Shown here: positions 30,605-40,634 of the stretch, piece by piece
Layout of the letters: every line of letters starts with the position of its first letter
How positions within the stretch are numbered: position 1 is the first letter of the stretch
DNA from: Burkholderia latens
Lineage (GTDB): Bacteria; Pseudomonadota; Gammaproteobacteria; Burkholderiales; Burkholderiaceae
Assembly: GCF_001718795.1 (NCBI RefSeq)
Contig: NZ_CP013438.1
Location: 682,001 to 746,000, forward strand
Direction: 5' to 3'
DNA length: 64,000 nt
The notes under the pieces: model-generated
The model's database searches: none
Told to the model about the DNA's origin: nothing
Seen by the model: only the letters and a program-made list of their open reading frames with translations
Made by a program: the position numbers and the translations under genes

Positions 30605-32044
30605 GTGACCGAACCGGGTTTGAACGAACTGAATGCCGTCCTCGCGCGTGTGCCGTCTGTCGAGCGCGTGCTGTCGTCGGCGCCGCTGCAGCCGCTGCTC
30701 GCGGACTATGGCCGCACGCGGGTGCTGAACGCGGTGCGCGCCGAACTCGAACGCTGGCGCGCCGCCGCGCAGCAGGATCCGACGGCGGCTGAACCGCTCG
30801 ACGAGCCGCGAATCGCCGCCGCCGTCGCCCATATGCTGGCCGCGCAAAGCGCGGGTGCCGTGCGCCCGGTGTTCAATCTGACGGGCACCGTGCTGCACAC
30901 CAATCTCGGGCGCGCGCTGTTGCCCGACGACGCGGTGCGCGCGGTTGTGGCGGCGCTCACGCAGCCGCTCAACCTCGAATTCGACCTCGCGACCGGCCGC
31001 CGCGGCGACCGTGACGATCTGATCGACGATCTGCTGTGCGAACTGACCGGTGCGGAAGCAGCGACCGTCGTCAACAACAACGCTGCAGCCGTGTTTCTGG
31101 CCCTGTCCGCGCTCGCGCCGCGGTGTGAAGTGATCGTGTCGCGCGGCGAGCTCGTCGAGATCGGCGGCGCATTTCGCATTCCCGACATCATGAGCCGCGC
31201 CGGCGCGAAGCTGCGTGAAGTCGGCACGACCAACCGCACGCATCTGCACGACTATGCGAACGCGATCGGCCCGCGCACGGCACTGCTGATGAAGGTCCAT
31301 TGCAGCAACTACGCGATCAGCGGCTTCACGAAGGAAGTGACGCTGGCCGAACTCGCGCCGCTCGCGCGCGAGCGCGGGCTGCCGGTGGCGGTGGATCTCG
31401 GCAGCGGCACGCTCGCCGACCTGTCGCAATGGGGCTTGCCCCACGAGACGACCGTGCAGGAAACCGTCGCGGCCGGCGCGAACGTCGTCACGTTCAGCGG
31501 CGACAAGCTGCTCGGCGGCCCGCAGGCCGGCCTGATCGTCGGCGATCGCGCGCTGATCGCGAAGATCAAGAAGCATCCGCTCAAGCGTGCGCTGCGTGTC
31601 GGCAAGCTGACGCTGGCTGCGCTCGAACCCGTGCTGCGCCTCTACCAGGCGCCGGAATTCCTGCGCGAGCGGCTCACGACGCTGCGTCTGCTCACGCGGC
31701 CGCAGCACGACATCGCCGAGGCCGCCGAGCGCGTGCGGCCGGCGTTGCAGGCCGCGCTCGGCAGCGGCTTCGACGTGCGCGTCGAGCCGATGTTCAGCCA
31801 GATCGGCAGCGGCGCGCTGCCGGTCGACCAGTTGCCGAGCGCCGGGCTCGTCGTACGCACGCCGGACGGCAAGCGCGGCGGCCGCGCGCTTGCGCAGCTC
31901 GAGAAGCGGTTGCGCGAATGGCCGCGCCCGGTGATCGGCCGCGTCGCGGACAATGCGCTGAGGCTCGACCTGCGCTGCGTCGAAGCGGCCGACGAAGCGG
32001 CATTCGTCGCGCAATGCATGCAGCGCGTGGAGCCGCGTGCATGA
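30605..32044 (+). CDS. selA: L-seryl-tRNA(Sec) selenium transferase
   Basis: 479 aa with a GTG start and AAGGGAG about ten bases upstream. A PLP enzyme that converts seryl-tRNA(Sec) to selenocysteyl-tRNA(Sec) using selenophosphate. The PLP lysine lies in [16 protein letters not shown] (about residues 295-310). The N-terminal region [17 protein letters not shown] is typical. The end overlaps selB by 4 bp. Confidence 0.96.
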   Translation: MTEPGLNELNAVLARVPSVERVLSSAPLQPLLADYGRTRVLNAVRAELERWRAAAQQDPTAAEPLDEPRIAAAVAHMLAAQSAGAVRPVFNLTGTVLHTNLGRALLPDDAVRAVVAALTQPLNLEFDLATGRRGDRDDLIDDLLCELTGAEAATVVNNNAAAVFLALSALAPRCEVIVSRGELVEIGGAFRIPDIMSRAGAKLREVGTTNRTHLHDYANAIGPRTALLMKVHCSNYAISGFTKEVTLAELAPLARERGLPVAVDLGSGTLADLSQWGLPHETTVQETVAAGANVVTFSGDKLLGGPQAGLIVGDRALIAKIKKHPLKRALRVGKLTLAALEPVLRLYQAPEFLRERLTTLRLLTRPQHDIAEAAERVRPALQAALGSGFDVRVEPMFSQIGSGALPVDQLPSAGLVVRTPDGKRGGRALAQLEKRLREWPRPVIGRVADNALRLDLRCVEAADEAAFVAQCMQRVEPRA

Positions 32045-33966
32045 TCGTCGGCACCGCGGGACACATCGACCACGGCAAGACGACGCTCGTGCGGGCGCTG
32101 ACGGGCGTCGACACCGACCGGTTGAAGGAGGAGAAGGCGCGCGGCATCTCGATCGAACTCGGCTACGCGTACACGCCGCTCGAAAACGGCGACGTGCTCG
32201 GCCTGATCGACGTGCCGGGTCACGAGAAGCTGATTCATACGATGGCGGCCGGTGCGTGCGGGATCGATTTCGCGCTGCTCGTGATCGCCGCCGACGATGG
32301 CGTGATGCCGCAGACGCGCGAGCATCTCGCGATTCTGCAATTGCTCGGCGTCGCACACGGCGCCGTCGCGTTGACGAAGTGCGATCGCGTCGATGCGGCG
32401 AGGATTGCCGACGTGCGCGACGAGATCGCCGCGTGGCTGCACGATTCGACGCTAGCCGGTGTGCCGATCTTCGAAACGCGGGCGACCGTTGCCGACGATC
32501 CAGGCGTCGCCGCGCTGAAGCAATATCTGGCCGACGCGGCACTTGGATGGCGTGCGCGTCGCGACGACGGGTTGTTCCGGCTCGCCGTCGATCGCGTGTT
32601 TACGCTGGCCGGGCAGGGCACCGTCGTCACGGGCACCGCGTTCGCGGGCCGCGTGGCGACCGGCGACACGCTCGCGATCGCACGCACCGGCGATGCCGCG
32701 CGCGTGCGCAGCGTCCATGCGCAAAACCGGCCGGTGGACGCGGGCCGCGCGGGTGAGCGCTGCGCGCTGAATCTGGCCGGCGTCGACAAGGCTGACGTCG
32801 AACGCGGCGATACCATTGCCGATGCGCGGCTCGTCGCGACGTCGCCGCGTGTGGACGTCGAACTGACGCTGCTGGCCGATGCGGGACTTACGCTGACGCA
32901 CTGGGCGCCGCTGCACGTGCACCTGGGCACGCTGCATCGCGTCGCGCACGTTGCGCTGCTCGACGGCGAAACGCTCGCGGCCGGACAGAAGATGCGCGTG
33001 CAGCTCGTGTTCGACGAGCCGGTGTTCGCGCTACCGGGCGACCGTTTCATCGTCCGCAATCCGCAAGCGACGCGCACCGTCGGCGGCGGCCGTGTGCTCG
33101 ATCCGTTCGGGCCGGCGCGCAAGCGTCGCACGCCGGCGCGGCGCGCGTGGCTCGACGCGCTGGCTGCGTGGCTCGACGAACGGCGGCTCGATGCACTGCT
33201 CGAGCAGGCGCCGCTCGGTATTGCGCGCACGATGCTCACGCACTTGACCGGGTTCGCGCCTGACGTGCTTGCGCTGCGGGAGGACGCGCTGTCGATCGGT
33301 CAACGCGAGCGCACGTCGAACGACGGCACGGTGATCGCGCGCGCACACTGGGTAGCGCTGCAGGCGCGCGCGCTGGACGCGCTGCGTGCATACCACGAGC
33401 GCATGCCGGACGAGCAGGGCCTCGATGCGGCACGTCTGCGACGAATGGCGGCGCCGCTCGTCGGCGATGCGTTGTGGCGCGCGGTGGTCGATGCGCTGGT
33501 GGGCGACGGGGCGCTTGCGCGCAGCGGGCCGTGGCTGCACCTGCCATCGCATGCGGTGAGTGTCGATGCGCGCGAAGAGGCGTTGGCGCAGCAGTTGCTG
33601 CCGCTGATTCATGCGGGGCGATTCGATCCGCCGTGGGTGCGTGACCTCGCGCGCGACACGGGCGCGGCAGAGGATGCCGTGCGCGCGCTGCTGCGCAAGC
33701 TCGCGCGGCGCGGCGACGTGCATCAGATCGTGCGCGATCTGTTCTATCACGCGGATGTCGTGCGCGAACTCGCCGGCCTCGTCGCGCAACTCGCGCCGAC
33801 GCGCGGCGGCGGCCTCGACGCTGCAACATTTCGCGATGCGACCGGGCTCGGCCGCAAGCGTGCGATCCAGATTCTCGAGTTCTTCGACCGGGTTGGGTAT
33901 ACTCGCTTCCACCGCGATCTTCACTTCCTGCGGCCTGACAGCGGTTGGGCGGGTATTCAGGCGTAG
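32041..33966 (+). CDS. selB: Selenocysteine-specific elongation factor
   Basis: 641 aa. An EF-Tu-like GTPase occupies the N-terminus ([34 protein letters not shown]). Four winged-helix domains follow, the last (about 560-641) binding the SECIS loop. E. coli SelB has 614 residues. It delivers Sec-tRNA to the ribosome at UGA codons followed by a SECIS. The ATG overlaps the selA stop. The stop is 31 bp before selC. Confidence 0.96.
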   Translation: MIVGTAGHIDHGKTTLVRALTGVDTDRLKEEKARGISIELGYAYTPLENGDVLGLIDVPGHEKLIHTMAAGACGIDFALLVIAADDGVMPQTREHLAILQLLGVAHGAVALTKCDRVDAARIADVRDEIAAWLHDSTLAGVPIFETRATVADDPGVAALKQYLADAALGWRARRDDGLFRLAVDRVFTLAGQGTVVTGTAFAGRVATGDTLAIARTGDAARVRSVHAQNRPVDAGRAGERCALNLAGVDKADVERGDTIADARLVATSPRVDVELTLLADAGLTLTHWAPLHVHLGTLHRVAHVALLDGETLAAGQKMRVQLVFDEPVFALPGDRFIVRNPQATRTVGGGRVLDPFGPARKRRTPARRAWLDALAAWLDERRLDALLEQAPLGIARTMLTHLTGFAPDVLALREDALSIGQRERTSNDGTVIARAHWVALQARALDALRAYHERMPDEQGLDAARLRRMAAPLVGDALWRAVVDALVGDGALARSGPWLHLPSHAVSVDAREEALAQQLLPLIHAGRFDPPWVRDLARDTGAAEDAVRALLRKLARRGDVHQIVRDLFYHADVVRELAGLVAQLAPTRGGGLDAATFRDATGLGRKRAIQILEFFDRVGYTRFHRDLHFLRPDSGWAGIQA

Positions 33967-33997
33967 GCGCTCGTCGTTCTTTTCGGTTTTTCCCCAC

Positions 33998-34093
33998 GGA
34001 AGGCATTCGTATCCGGTGGTACGGCCGGGCTTCAAACCCGGTTGGGGGTGTCAGACACTCCCGGGTCGGTTCGACTCCGGCTGCCTTCCGCCA
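33998..34093 (+). tRNA. selC: tRNA-Sec (anticodon TCA)
   Basis: 96 nt including a genomic CCA. The acceptor stem GGAAGGCA pairs with TGCCTTCC over 8 bp. The anticodon arm CCGGGCTTCAAACCCGG holds TCA. There is a long variable arm (TGGGGGTGTCAGACACTCCCG) and a GGTTCGACTCC T-arm. The 8-bp acceptor and long extra arm are specific to tRNA-Sec. It ends where the decayed accessory DNA begins, as selC is a known integration site for genomic islands in enterobacteria. Confidence 0.96.
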
Positions 34094-34181
34094 CATTGGT
34101 CTTTCCGGCTATTCCGAACTCATCCGTCAACGTCGACTGGCACGTGCACCGTGAAATTGCATAGGTCGGCAGCGGCGTCTG

Positions 34182-34376
34182 CGGATCGATGACACCTGGT
34201 TTCGCGTCGATCTCGTGTTTTTTCACCGGCGCTTGCGATGCCTGCTCATTATCGATTTGAAGGTCGGACGCTTCAGCTATGCGGACGCGGGCAGATGAAT
34301 CTCTACCTCGACTACACGCGTGAACATTGGACGAAGCTCGGCGAAAACTCCCCGGTTGGCTTGACGCTAACGCGTG
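34182..34376 (+). pseudogene. Frameshifted fragment of a DUF1016/YhcG-type PDDEXK nuclease
   Basis: About 65 codons survive. IDDTWFRVDLVFFHRRLRCL and LIIDLKVGRFSYADAG lie in one frame. After a missing base near 34290, GQMNLYLDYTREHWTKLGE and NSPVGL follow in the next frame. The D...D-x-K pattern (VDLV, IDLKVG) is that of the YhcG nuclease-like domain. The N-terminal two thirds and the extreme C-terminus are absent. It starts about 90 bp after selC and is the first relic of the accessory zone. Confidence 0.75.
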
Positions 34377-34400
34377 CCCGACGATTCGGCGCGGGTTGCG

Positions 34401-35340
34401 TCAGTCATAGGTCATCACAAAGGTCACCGAGGTATTCGCCGTGCCCGGCACCAAGGTAGCAGCGGTCTGTCGATACGCCGCCTTCAGCGGAATGTTGAAG
34501 TTGCCGCCGAGCTTGTCGTAATCGCCGTACTGCAGCTTGGTCTTCAGCGCGATTGGGTTACCCGAGCTATCGAGCAGCTGCAAGCCCACGCCCTTGGCGG
34601 TCGAGTCAGCATCGAGCGCCACGACCGACCGCGTTGCATCAACAATGGTCGTGTTGGGATTCAGCTGATACGACACCTTGCTGATGCCCTCGGGGCATTC
34701 CTTCAGGGCAATTGAAAAGCTGACGGGCGCCAGCGAAGAACCGATGCCCTTGAACTGCCCCACATAGTTCTGATCCCCCATCGATACATTGACGACCGGC
34801 GTCTTGCAGGAAAGTGTCGCGACGGAGGATTGATTGCGTGTTTTTACCGTAATTGGCTTGATCTGATTTTCAACGGTAATGTAACCGAGGATTCCGGAAG
34901 GAACACTCGCACCCGGTTCAACCGGGCCAATTTTCTTGATGCGCAGAGTCATTGGCTTCGATAGCCAACCCCAGGTGGTCTGCGAACTCGGATTCGAGAT
35001 GGCGGACGCAAAAGCGATATCGGGCAACCCGGGTTGGTCCGACTCATCGAAACTCCAAGCCAAGCCCGTCTTGCCGATCGGAAGGTCGGCGCTCGTTGCA
35101 GCGCTAGCGGCCGCACCTACCGAATTGACCATCCCGTGCTTGAAGTCACCGCGGCAGTTGAACCGGTTTTGGTTGGGCGCGGGAATACCTTCCGACACCC
35201 ACACCACCGCGCCCACCGGCGCATCGCGAGGCACCACGAGATCGGTGGGTACCGTAAATTCCATGCTCTGCGGGCCTTCGTTCTGTACGTAGCCGCACAA
35301 CGCGGCATAGGCTGCCCCGGGTTTGGCACAACCTATTGCC
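34401..35340 (-). pseudogene. Fimbrial adhesin-like gene, 5' truncated
   Basis: About 310 recognisable residues, from CAKPGAAYAALCGYVQNEGP to the C-terminal FVMTYD. The last part (about 140 aa, KITVKTRN-like strand region to the end) has the Cys pair and terminal aromatic strand of type 1 pilus subunits. The first part resembles a lectin-like adhesin domain. No signal peptide exists: upstream of about 35340 the frame runs antisense to the thioesterase fragment. The gene has lost its start and leader. Base composition is visibly less GC-rich than its surroundings, suggesting transfer. No usher or chaperone gene is nearby. Confidence 0.65.
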
Positions 35341-35686
35341 AAACAAGGCGTCCGCCTTCGGCAACGATACGGACGAAAAATACCCGGACGTGATGTCGAC
35401 GCCCGCGATGCTCGGCCTGATGGAGCGGGCATGTGCGGAAATCATGCGCGCCGAGCTGGAGGACGGGCAGTTGTCGGTGGGCGTCACGACTCAGCTGACG
35501 CACTCGGCACCAACACCGGTCGATGCGCAAGTAAGCGCCACCGCTAGCTTCCGCCGGCGGGAAGGCAACCTGTTCGTCTTCGACGTCGTCGTGCACGATC
35601 CGAAAGGCCAGGTTGGCAGCGGAACGCATGCACGCGCGATCGTCGATCGCACGGTCATAGAGAAAAGAGCCGCGTCGCGTCGTTAA
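35336..35686 (+). pseudogene. Thioesterase (FlK-like hot-dog) gene, 5' truncated
   Basis: The visible 116 codons begin NKASAFGNDTDEKYPDVMST and continue PAMLGLMERACAEIM, HSAPTPVDAQVSATASF and GTHARAIVDR. This is the pattern of the fluoroacetyl-CoA-thioesterase-like hot-dog family (STPAMLGLMERACAE and GTHxRxVI). About 20-25 N-terminal residues and the start codon are gone. Only a TTG at 35336 is available, without a ribosome site. Its 5' break coincides with that of the adhesin on the other strand, so one deletion could have removed both starts. Confidence 0.65.
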
Positions 35687-35755
35687 TCGCGCCTATGGTC
35701 GGCATGGCACGACAGTGCTGCTGACGGTCGTCGCACCGGCGGCACCGGGTTCAAC

Positions 35756-36874
35756 ATGAATGGTTTTTGCGCTGGTAAGCTGGGCGGATCTGCCACCGTG
35801 CTGCGAACGACTATGGACGAGCGAAGTCTGAGCGCTGTCGATCGATTCGCCGATCTCCGATCTGCGATCGATACGGATTGCTGGCGCAATGCGAGGGATG
35901 TTGCGGCGCAACGATTCGGCGCGTACGTGCTGACGTTGAGCGACGACGCAGTTCCGCTCGAAGCAGCGGACGACGATGCACGCGCGTTGGCAGCGCAATG
36001 CGGCATCGACCTCGGCGCGCTGGACCTCGACCAGCTGCTGCGTGATTGCCGCGATTCGCTGCGCGAACGAGGCAACGTAACGGTCGACCTGCCACTCGAT
36101 GTCGGAAGCAACCTGCGCTGCGCCACCACTCGCGTGTCGGTCGGATCGGCCAATGTCTATCTGCTCGCATTGCGGCGAGCGGAGCCCGACGCGCGATCGC
36201 TACACGACCTGCTCGCACTGCTCGACATCACACTAGGCGTGTCGCTGAAAAGTCATTTTGATCTCGTCGCGCACCAGACCCTCGTGGAGGAACAGAAGGC
36301 GATCATCGACCACATCGGCGACGGTCTGATGGTGCTCGGCCGAGGCGGCATCGTTCGTCACGCGAGTACCGTCGCCGGGCGGATTCTCGGAATCGATCCG
36401 GTGGCCAGCATCGGCCAGCCGCTCGAGGCGCTGATCGACTTCGAGCCGATCATTGCACCGATTTTCACGACGGGCGTGGGTTACGTCGATCGCGAACTCA
36501 TAATCGATTCGCCCGCGCGTCACCTGCACCTGATCGACACCGCGATTCCCGTGAAGAACAGCTGCGGGCAGGTGGTGTCCGTCGTCAACACGTTTCGCGA
36601 GATCAAGCGCGTGCGCAGCATTGCCGGCAAGTATGCGGGCAACTACGCGCGCTATACGTTCGAGAACATCGTCGGGAAGAGCGATAGTCTGCTCGACGCG
36701 ATCGGCGCTGCGCGCAAGGCGGCTCACGGTTCGGCGAATCTGTTGCTCAGCGGCGAAAGCGGCGTCGGCAAGGAGATTTTCGCGCAGTCGATCCACAACG
36801 CGAGCGCTCGCCACGCGCAACCGTTCATTGCGATCAACTGCGCCGCATTGCCGCACGACCTGATCGAAGAGCAC
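35756..36874 (+). pseudogene. PAS/sigma-54 activator, truncated inside the AAA+ domain and fused to sctK
   Basis: 373 codons. The N-terminal region has a PAS-like sensor (about 180-295, DHIGDGLMVLGRGGIVRHAS). The start of an AAA+ domain follows: YTFENIVGKSDSLLDAI, Walker A GESGVGKEIFAQSIHN and FIAINCAALPHDLIE. Family members continue with the ELFGYExGAFTGA loop, which contacts sigma-54. Here the sequence switches without a stop into the SctK-like reading frame. The GAFTGA loop, Walker B and DNA-binding helix-turn-helix are missing, so it cannot work as an activator. ATG 35813 is an alternative start. The reading frame stays open through the junction (628 codons in all). Confidence 0.8.
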
Positions 36875-37642
36875 ATGACGAACGCATACGACTCATATGA
36901 CGCAGCCGATGCGTACGACGCATCCGCCGACCCCGTTGCCGCCCCGAACGGCGCGACGCCGGCGGCCGTGGCCGCGAGACTGGCCGCGTACCATCGGCGC
37001 CGGCGTACGCTGTTCGACTGGATGCATCCGGCGTGCCGTGTGCGCGTGCCCTGTGCGGACCGACTCGACGCATGCAGCCCCGCGCAGGCCGAGGCGCTTG
37101 CCGATGCGCTGCTTGACGAATGGGGCATGCCGGCGCCGCCGCTTGCCGCGTTCGACGCGCCGGAAACGGCGCTTGCGTTGCTGCCGGCGCACGATTGTCT
37201 AGCCGTGTTCCGCTTGCGCGCGCTCGTGGAGCAGGCGGATGCATTGCGCGCCTGGATCGACCGGCCGCGTCGCGAGAAGTTGACCGGCTGGATCGGGGCG
37301 CGCGGCGTCAATCTGCTCTTCGCGCGCGGGCGTGAGCTTGCGGGCAATGCGCGCTCGCTTGCCGTGTGCGCACACCACGCGGCATCGGTCATGCAACTGC
37401 CGCTCGACGCGGCCGATGGCGATGCGCTCGCCTGGCTCGGCTTCCGGCTTTTCGCGCGCGACTGCCGATGGGCGCATGGCGGCCCGCTCGCGATCATGCG
37501 GTTGGCCATGCCGGCGCGCGACGATGAGGAGGCGTTGCCATCCCCTTCGATGCCGCTGTCGCTGCCGTCTTCGGCAGGCTCGAACCCGAGCCTTTCGATC
37601 GTCTCGCAGCTGCCCGACTTGTTTCCGGAGTGGTCATGGTGA
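36875..37642 (+). CDS. sctK: Type III secretion sorting-platform protein, SctK/HrpB4 family
   Basis: 255 aa from an internal ATG at 36875. RRRRTLFDWMHPACRVRVP and LFARGRELAGNARSLAVCAH resemble the HrpB4/SctK group of cytoplasmic sorting-platform proteins. The first about 20 residues are Asp/Tyr/Ala-rich (YDSYDAADAYD). The call leans on the fixed order K-L-N-O-T of hrpB-type operons. The open frame is continuous with the truncated sigma-54 activator upstream, so a chimeric product is also possible. Its original promoter and upstream genes (hrpB1, hrpB2 and sctJ in related loci) are gone. It overlaps sctL by 7 bp. Confidence 0.65.
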   Translation: MTNAYDSYDAADAYDASADPVAAPNGATPAAVAARLAAYHRRRRTLFDWMHPACRVRVPCADRLDACSPAQAEALADALLDEWGMPAPPLAAFDAPETALALLPAHDCLAVFRLRALVEQADALRAWIDRPRREKLTGWIGARGVNLLFARGRELAGNARSLAVCAHHAASVMQLPLDAADGDALAWLGFRLFARDCRWAHGGPLAIMRLAMPARDDEEALPSPSMPLSLPSSAGSNPSLSIVSQLPDLFPEWSW

Positions 37643-38640
37643 TCTGGTTACGCAATCCTCAGGCCGAAGGCAAGGACCTCGGCGTGGGCGTCGAAGGCGA
37701 CGTCCTGCGTCATGAACGCCTCGCGGCGATCGTCGAGATCGATGCGGCGTACGCCGAGATGCGCCGGCAATGCGACGAGGCGCTGGACGCGGCGCGCGCC
37801 CAGGCCCGCATGCTTCTGGACGAGGCCCGCGCGCGCGCGGACGAGCTCGTCGAGCGTGCCATGCGCGAGTTCGCGCAAGCGGCCGAGCGCGGCTACGACG
37901 ACGGCTTGCGGCGGGGGCTGACCGATTGGCACGAACGCGCGGCGGCCGCGCACGCCGAAGCCTGCCGGCTCGCGCCCGGACAGCACGACCGGCTCGCGGA
38001 GCTGGTGACGCTGGCGGTCGAGCAGATCGTTGCGTCGGTGGATCCCAAAGCGCTGTTCGCGCGCGCGGCCGCGACGGTGGAGCGCATCGTCGCCGACGGC
38101 AGCCCCGTTCATCTGCGTGTGCATCCGTCGGACCTGGCCGCGGCGAGCGCGGCCTTCGACGAAGCGGCCGCGGCGTGGCGCGAAGCCGGGCGCTCCGTGC
38201 GACTGTGCGTGGCGGCCGATGCGACGCTTGCGCCCGGCGCCTGCGTCGCCGAAACCGACCTGGGCGCGATCGACGCGAGCTTGTCGTTGCACTTGGCGGC
38301 GATGCGTGCCGCCCTGGCGCGCGCGGTGCGAAGCGTGGCGAAGGACCCATGGCGCGAGGCGCCGAATGCGCCGCCCGGGGAGGACGCAAGTGCCTTCGGT
38401 GCGCAGGCCGGTTCCACGGGCGATGCCGAGGTGCCGATAGACGAGTACGTCGTCGGAGCCGGCGATGACCAGGCGGACCCGGATCAGCGCGCGAACGACC
38501 GCGGCGACGGCGGCGGCGGCAACATGGGCGACGAAGAAGGTGGGCAAGGCGATGCCGCGGCCCTGCACATGGCGGGCGATCTGCGCGACGAGGGTTGGGC
38601 CGGTGCAGCGTATGCCGACGCCGACGCGATGTCCATCTGA
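37636..38640 (+). CDS. sctL: Type III secretion ATPase stator, SctL/HrpB5 family
   Basis: 334 aa from the ATG at 37636, with CGGAG upstream. The central part (about 30-240) is helical and rich in Ala/Arg/Glu (LDEARARADELVERAMREFA, LAELVTLAVEQIVASVDPKA), as in FliH/HrpE/YscL proteins that hold the SctN ATPase. From about residue 245 an acidic, Gly/Asp-rich tail of some 90 residues (DRGDGGGGNMGDEEGG) is not typical of the family. It may be a lineage-specific extension or reflect a lost stop. It overlaps the sctK stop. Confidence 0.75.
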   Translation: MVIWLRNPQAEGKDLGVGVEGDVLRHERLAAIVEIDAAYAEMRRQCDEALDAARAQARMLLDEARARADELVERAMREFAQAAERGYDDGLRRGLTDWHERAAAAHAEACRLAPGQHDRLAELVTLAVEQIVASVDPKALFARAAATVERIVADGSPVHLRVHPSDLAAASAAFDEAAAAWREAGRSVRLCVAADATLAPGACVAETDLGAIDASLSLHLAAMRAALARAVRSVAKDPWREAPNAPPGEDASAFGAQAGSTGDAEVPIDEYVVGAGDDQADPDQRANDRGDGGGGNMGDEEGGQGDAAALHMAGDLRDEGWAGAAYADADAMSI

Positions 38641-38691
38641 ACCGGTTCGTGCGCGGCACGAGGAACAAGACATGACAGGGAACGGAGCGCC

Positions 38692-40082
38692 ATGATCGAC
38701 ATCGCGGACGGTTTCGGAACCGATGAAGCGAGCGGGGTGCGCATCGCGCAGCCACGGGCCGTACGCGACTTCTCGGCGCTGATGGATGCGATGGAGCGCG
38801 AACTGCGCGCTCGCGCACAACCCGCGGCATGCGGCAAGGTGCAGGAAGTGATCGGCACGCTCGTACGCGTGTCGGGGCTCGACGCGACACTCGGCGAACT
38901 GTGCGAGCTGCGCTCGCCCGACGGCGCCTTGCTGCAGCGTGCCGAGGTAGTCGGCTTCTCGCGCGACGTCGCGCTGCTCTCGCCGTTCGGCCGGCTCGGC
39001 AGCGTGTCGCGCGCGACACGCGTGGTGGGACTGCGGCGTCCGCTTTCGCTGCGCATCGGCCCGCGCCTGCTCGGCCGCGTGATCGACAGCCTGGGCGAGC
39101 CGATCGACGGCAAGGGGCCGCTCGAATGCGACGAGTGGCAGCCCGTCATCGCCGATCCGCCCGATCCGATGTCACGGCCCGTCGTCGATACCCGATGCCG
39201 ACGGGCGTGCGCGTCGTCGACGGCATGATGACGCTGGCCGAGGGCCAGCGCATGGGCATCTTTGCGCCGGCAGGCGTCGGCAAGAGTACGTTGATGGGCA
39301 TGTTCGCGCGCGGCGCGCGCTGCGACGTCAACGTGATCGCGTTGATCGGCGAGCGCGGTCGCGAAGTGCGCGAATTCTGCGAGCACATTCTCGGGCCCGA
39401 GGGAATGGCCCGCTCGGTCGTCGTCTGCGCGACATCGGACCGCTCGTCGATCGAGCGTGCGAAGGCCGCTTATGCGGCAACGGCGGTGGCCGAATACTTC
39501 CGCGACCGCGGCCAGCGTGTGCTGCTGATGATGGATTCGCTGACGCGCTTTGCGCGCGCGCAGCGCGAAATCGGCCTGGCGATGGGCGAGCCGCCGACGC
39601 GGCGCGGTTTTCCACCGTCGATTTTCGCGGAGCTGCCGCGGCTGCTGGAGCGCGCGGGCCGCTCGGAGCTCGGCTCGATCACCGCTCTTTATACCGTGCT
39701 GGCCGAGGATGAATCGGGCGGCGACCCGATTGCCGAGGAAGTACGGGGCATTCTCGACGGGCACATGATTCTGTCGCGCGAGATCGCGGCACAGAACCGC
39801 TATCCGGCGATCGACGTGCTCGGCAGTCTTTCGCGCGTGATGACGCAGGTGGTGCCGCGCGAGCACGTGGCGGCGGCGGGACACATACGGCGGCTGATGG
39901 CCAAGCACAAGGAGGTCGAACTGCTGCTGCAGGTGGGCGAGTATCAGAGCGGCACCGATGCGCTCGCCGACGAAGCCATTGCGAAGATCGACGCGATTCG
40001 GGCTTTCCTCGGCCAGCCGACCGATCTGCTCGTCGACCCGAACGACACGCTCGCGGCTCTCGGCGAGATCGTGCAGTCGTGA
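38692..40082 (+). pseudogene. sctN: Type III secretion ATPase SctN with a single frameshift
   Basis: Frame 1 (38692-39228) encodes the N-terminal beta barrel up to PMSRPVVDT. The remainder, from [20 protein letters not shown] through Walker [20 protein letters not shown] and the C-terminal domain, lies in another frame and ends at 40082. One base is missing near 39190-39192 (GAT-AC-CCG-ATG). Restoring it gives a normal ATPase of about 463 aa. As given, translation ends after 178 aa without the nucleotide site. Reinitiation at ATG 39195 could make an ATPase lacking the N-terminal domain. A sequencing error cannot be excluded. Confidence 0.88.
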
Positions 40083-40097
40083 TGCCGGAGGCGAGCG

Positions 40098-40583
40098 ATG
40101 AAAGACCGCCGTGTCGCCGCATTCGAGCGCGTCCTCTCGCGTCGCCGCCAGCTCGATCGCAAGCTCAATGCGACGCTCGGCGGTTTGCGCGGCGAGCTGC
40201 AGGCGCTGATCGACGCGTTGGAGGAAAGCCGCGCGGCGGTGCGCGCGCATGCGGCCGGGCTCGCCGCGCACGACGGCAAGATCGACGCGCTGCTGGGCGG
40301 CGTTTCCTTCCGTGCGGACGAGTATCTGAAACTGCGCGAATTCCGCTCGCATGCGGCCGAGCAGCACGCGATGCTGGAGGCTCGCGCGGCGCAGGCGGGG
40401 CAGGCGTTGGCGGCGAAGGAGGCGCAGATCGGTGCGCTGCGCACGGAGATCGTGCGCAACCGTGCCCGCATCGACATCTACGGCAAGCGGCGCGACACGC
40501 TGGTCAAGGCGATCGAGCTCGCGATCGAGGACGCGCAGGACGAGGAAACATCGGAGAGCCGCCGGCCAGGCCCGGCGTTTTGA
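40098..40583 (+). CDS. sctO: Type III secretion stalk protein, SctO/HrpB7 family
   Basis: 161 aa, almost entirely predicted coiled coil: heptad-like runs such as LQALIDALEESRAAVRAHAA and QAGQALAAKEAQIGALRTEI. SctO proteins (FliJ-like) form the central stalk that couples the ATPase to the export gate. The ATG at 40098 follows GGAGG at good spacing, 16 bp after sctN. Assignment rests on size, coiled coil and position between sctN and sctT. Confidence 0.75.
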   Translation: MKDRRVAAFERVLSRRRQLDRKLNATLGGLRGELQALIDALEESRAAVRAHAAGLAAHDGKIDALLGGVSFRADEYLKLREFRSHAAEQHAMLEARAAQAGQALAAKEAQIGALRTEIVRNRARIDIYGKRRDTLVKAIELAIEDAQDEETSESRRPGPAF

Positions 40584-40634
40584 AGCGGCGGGCGCGCTCG
40601 CAAGCCGGCATCCATTTAACGACAGGCGACTGAA

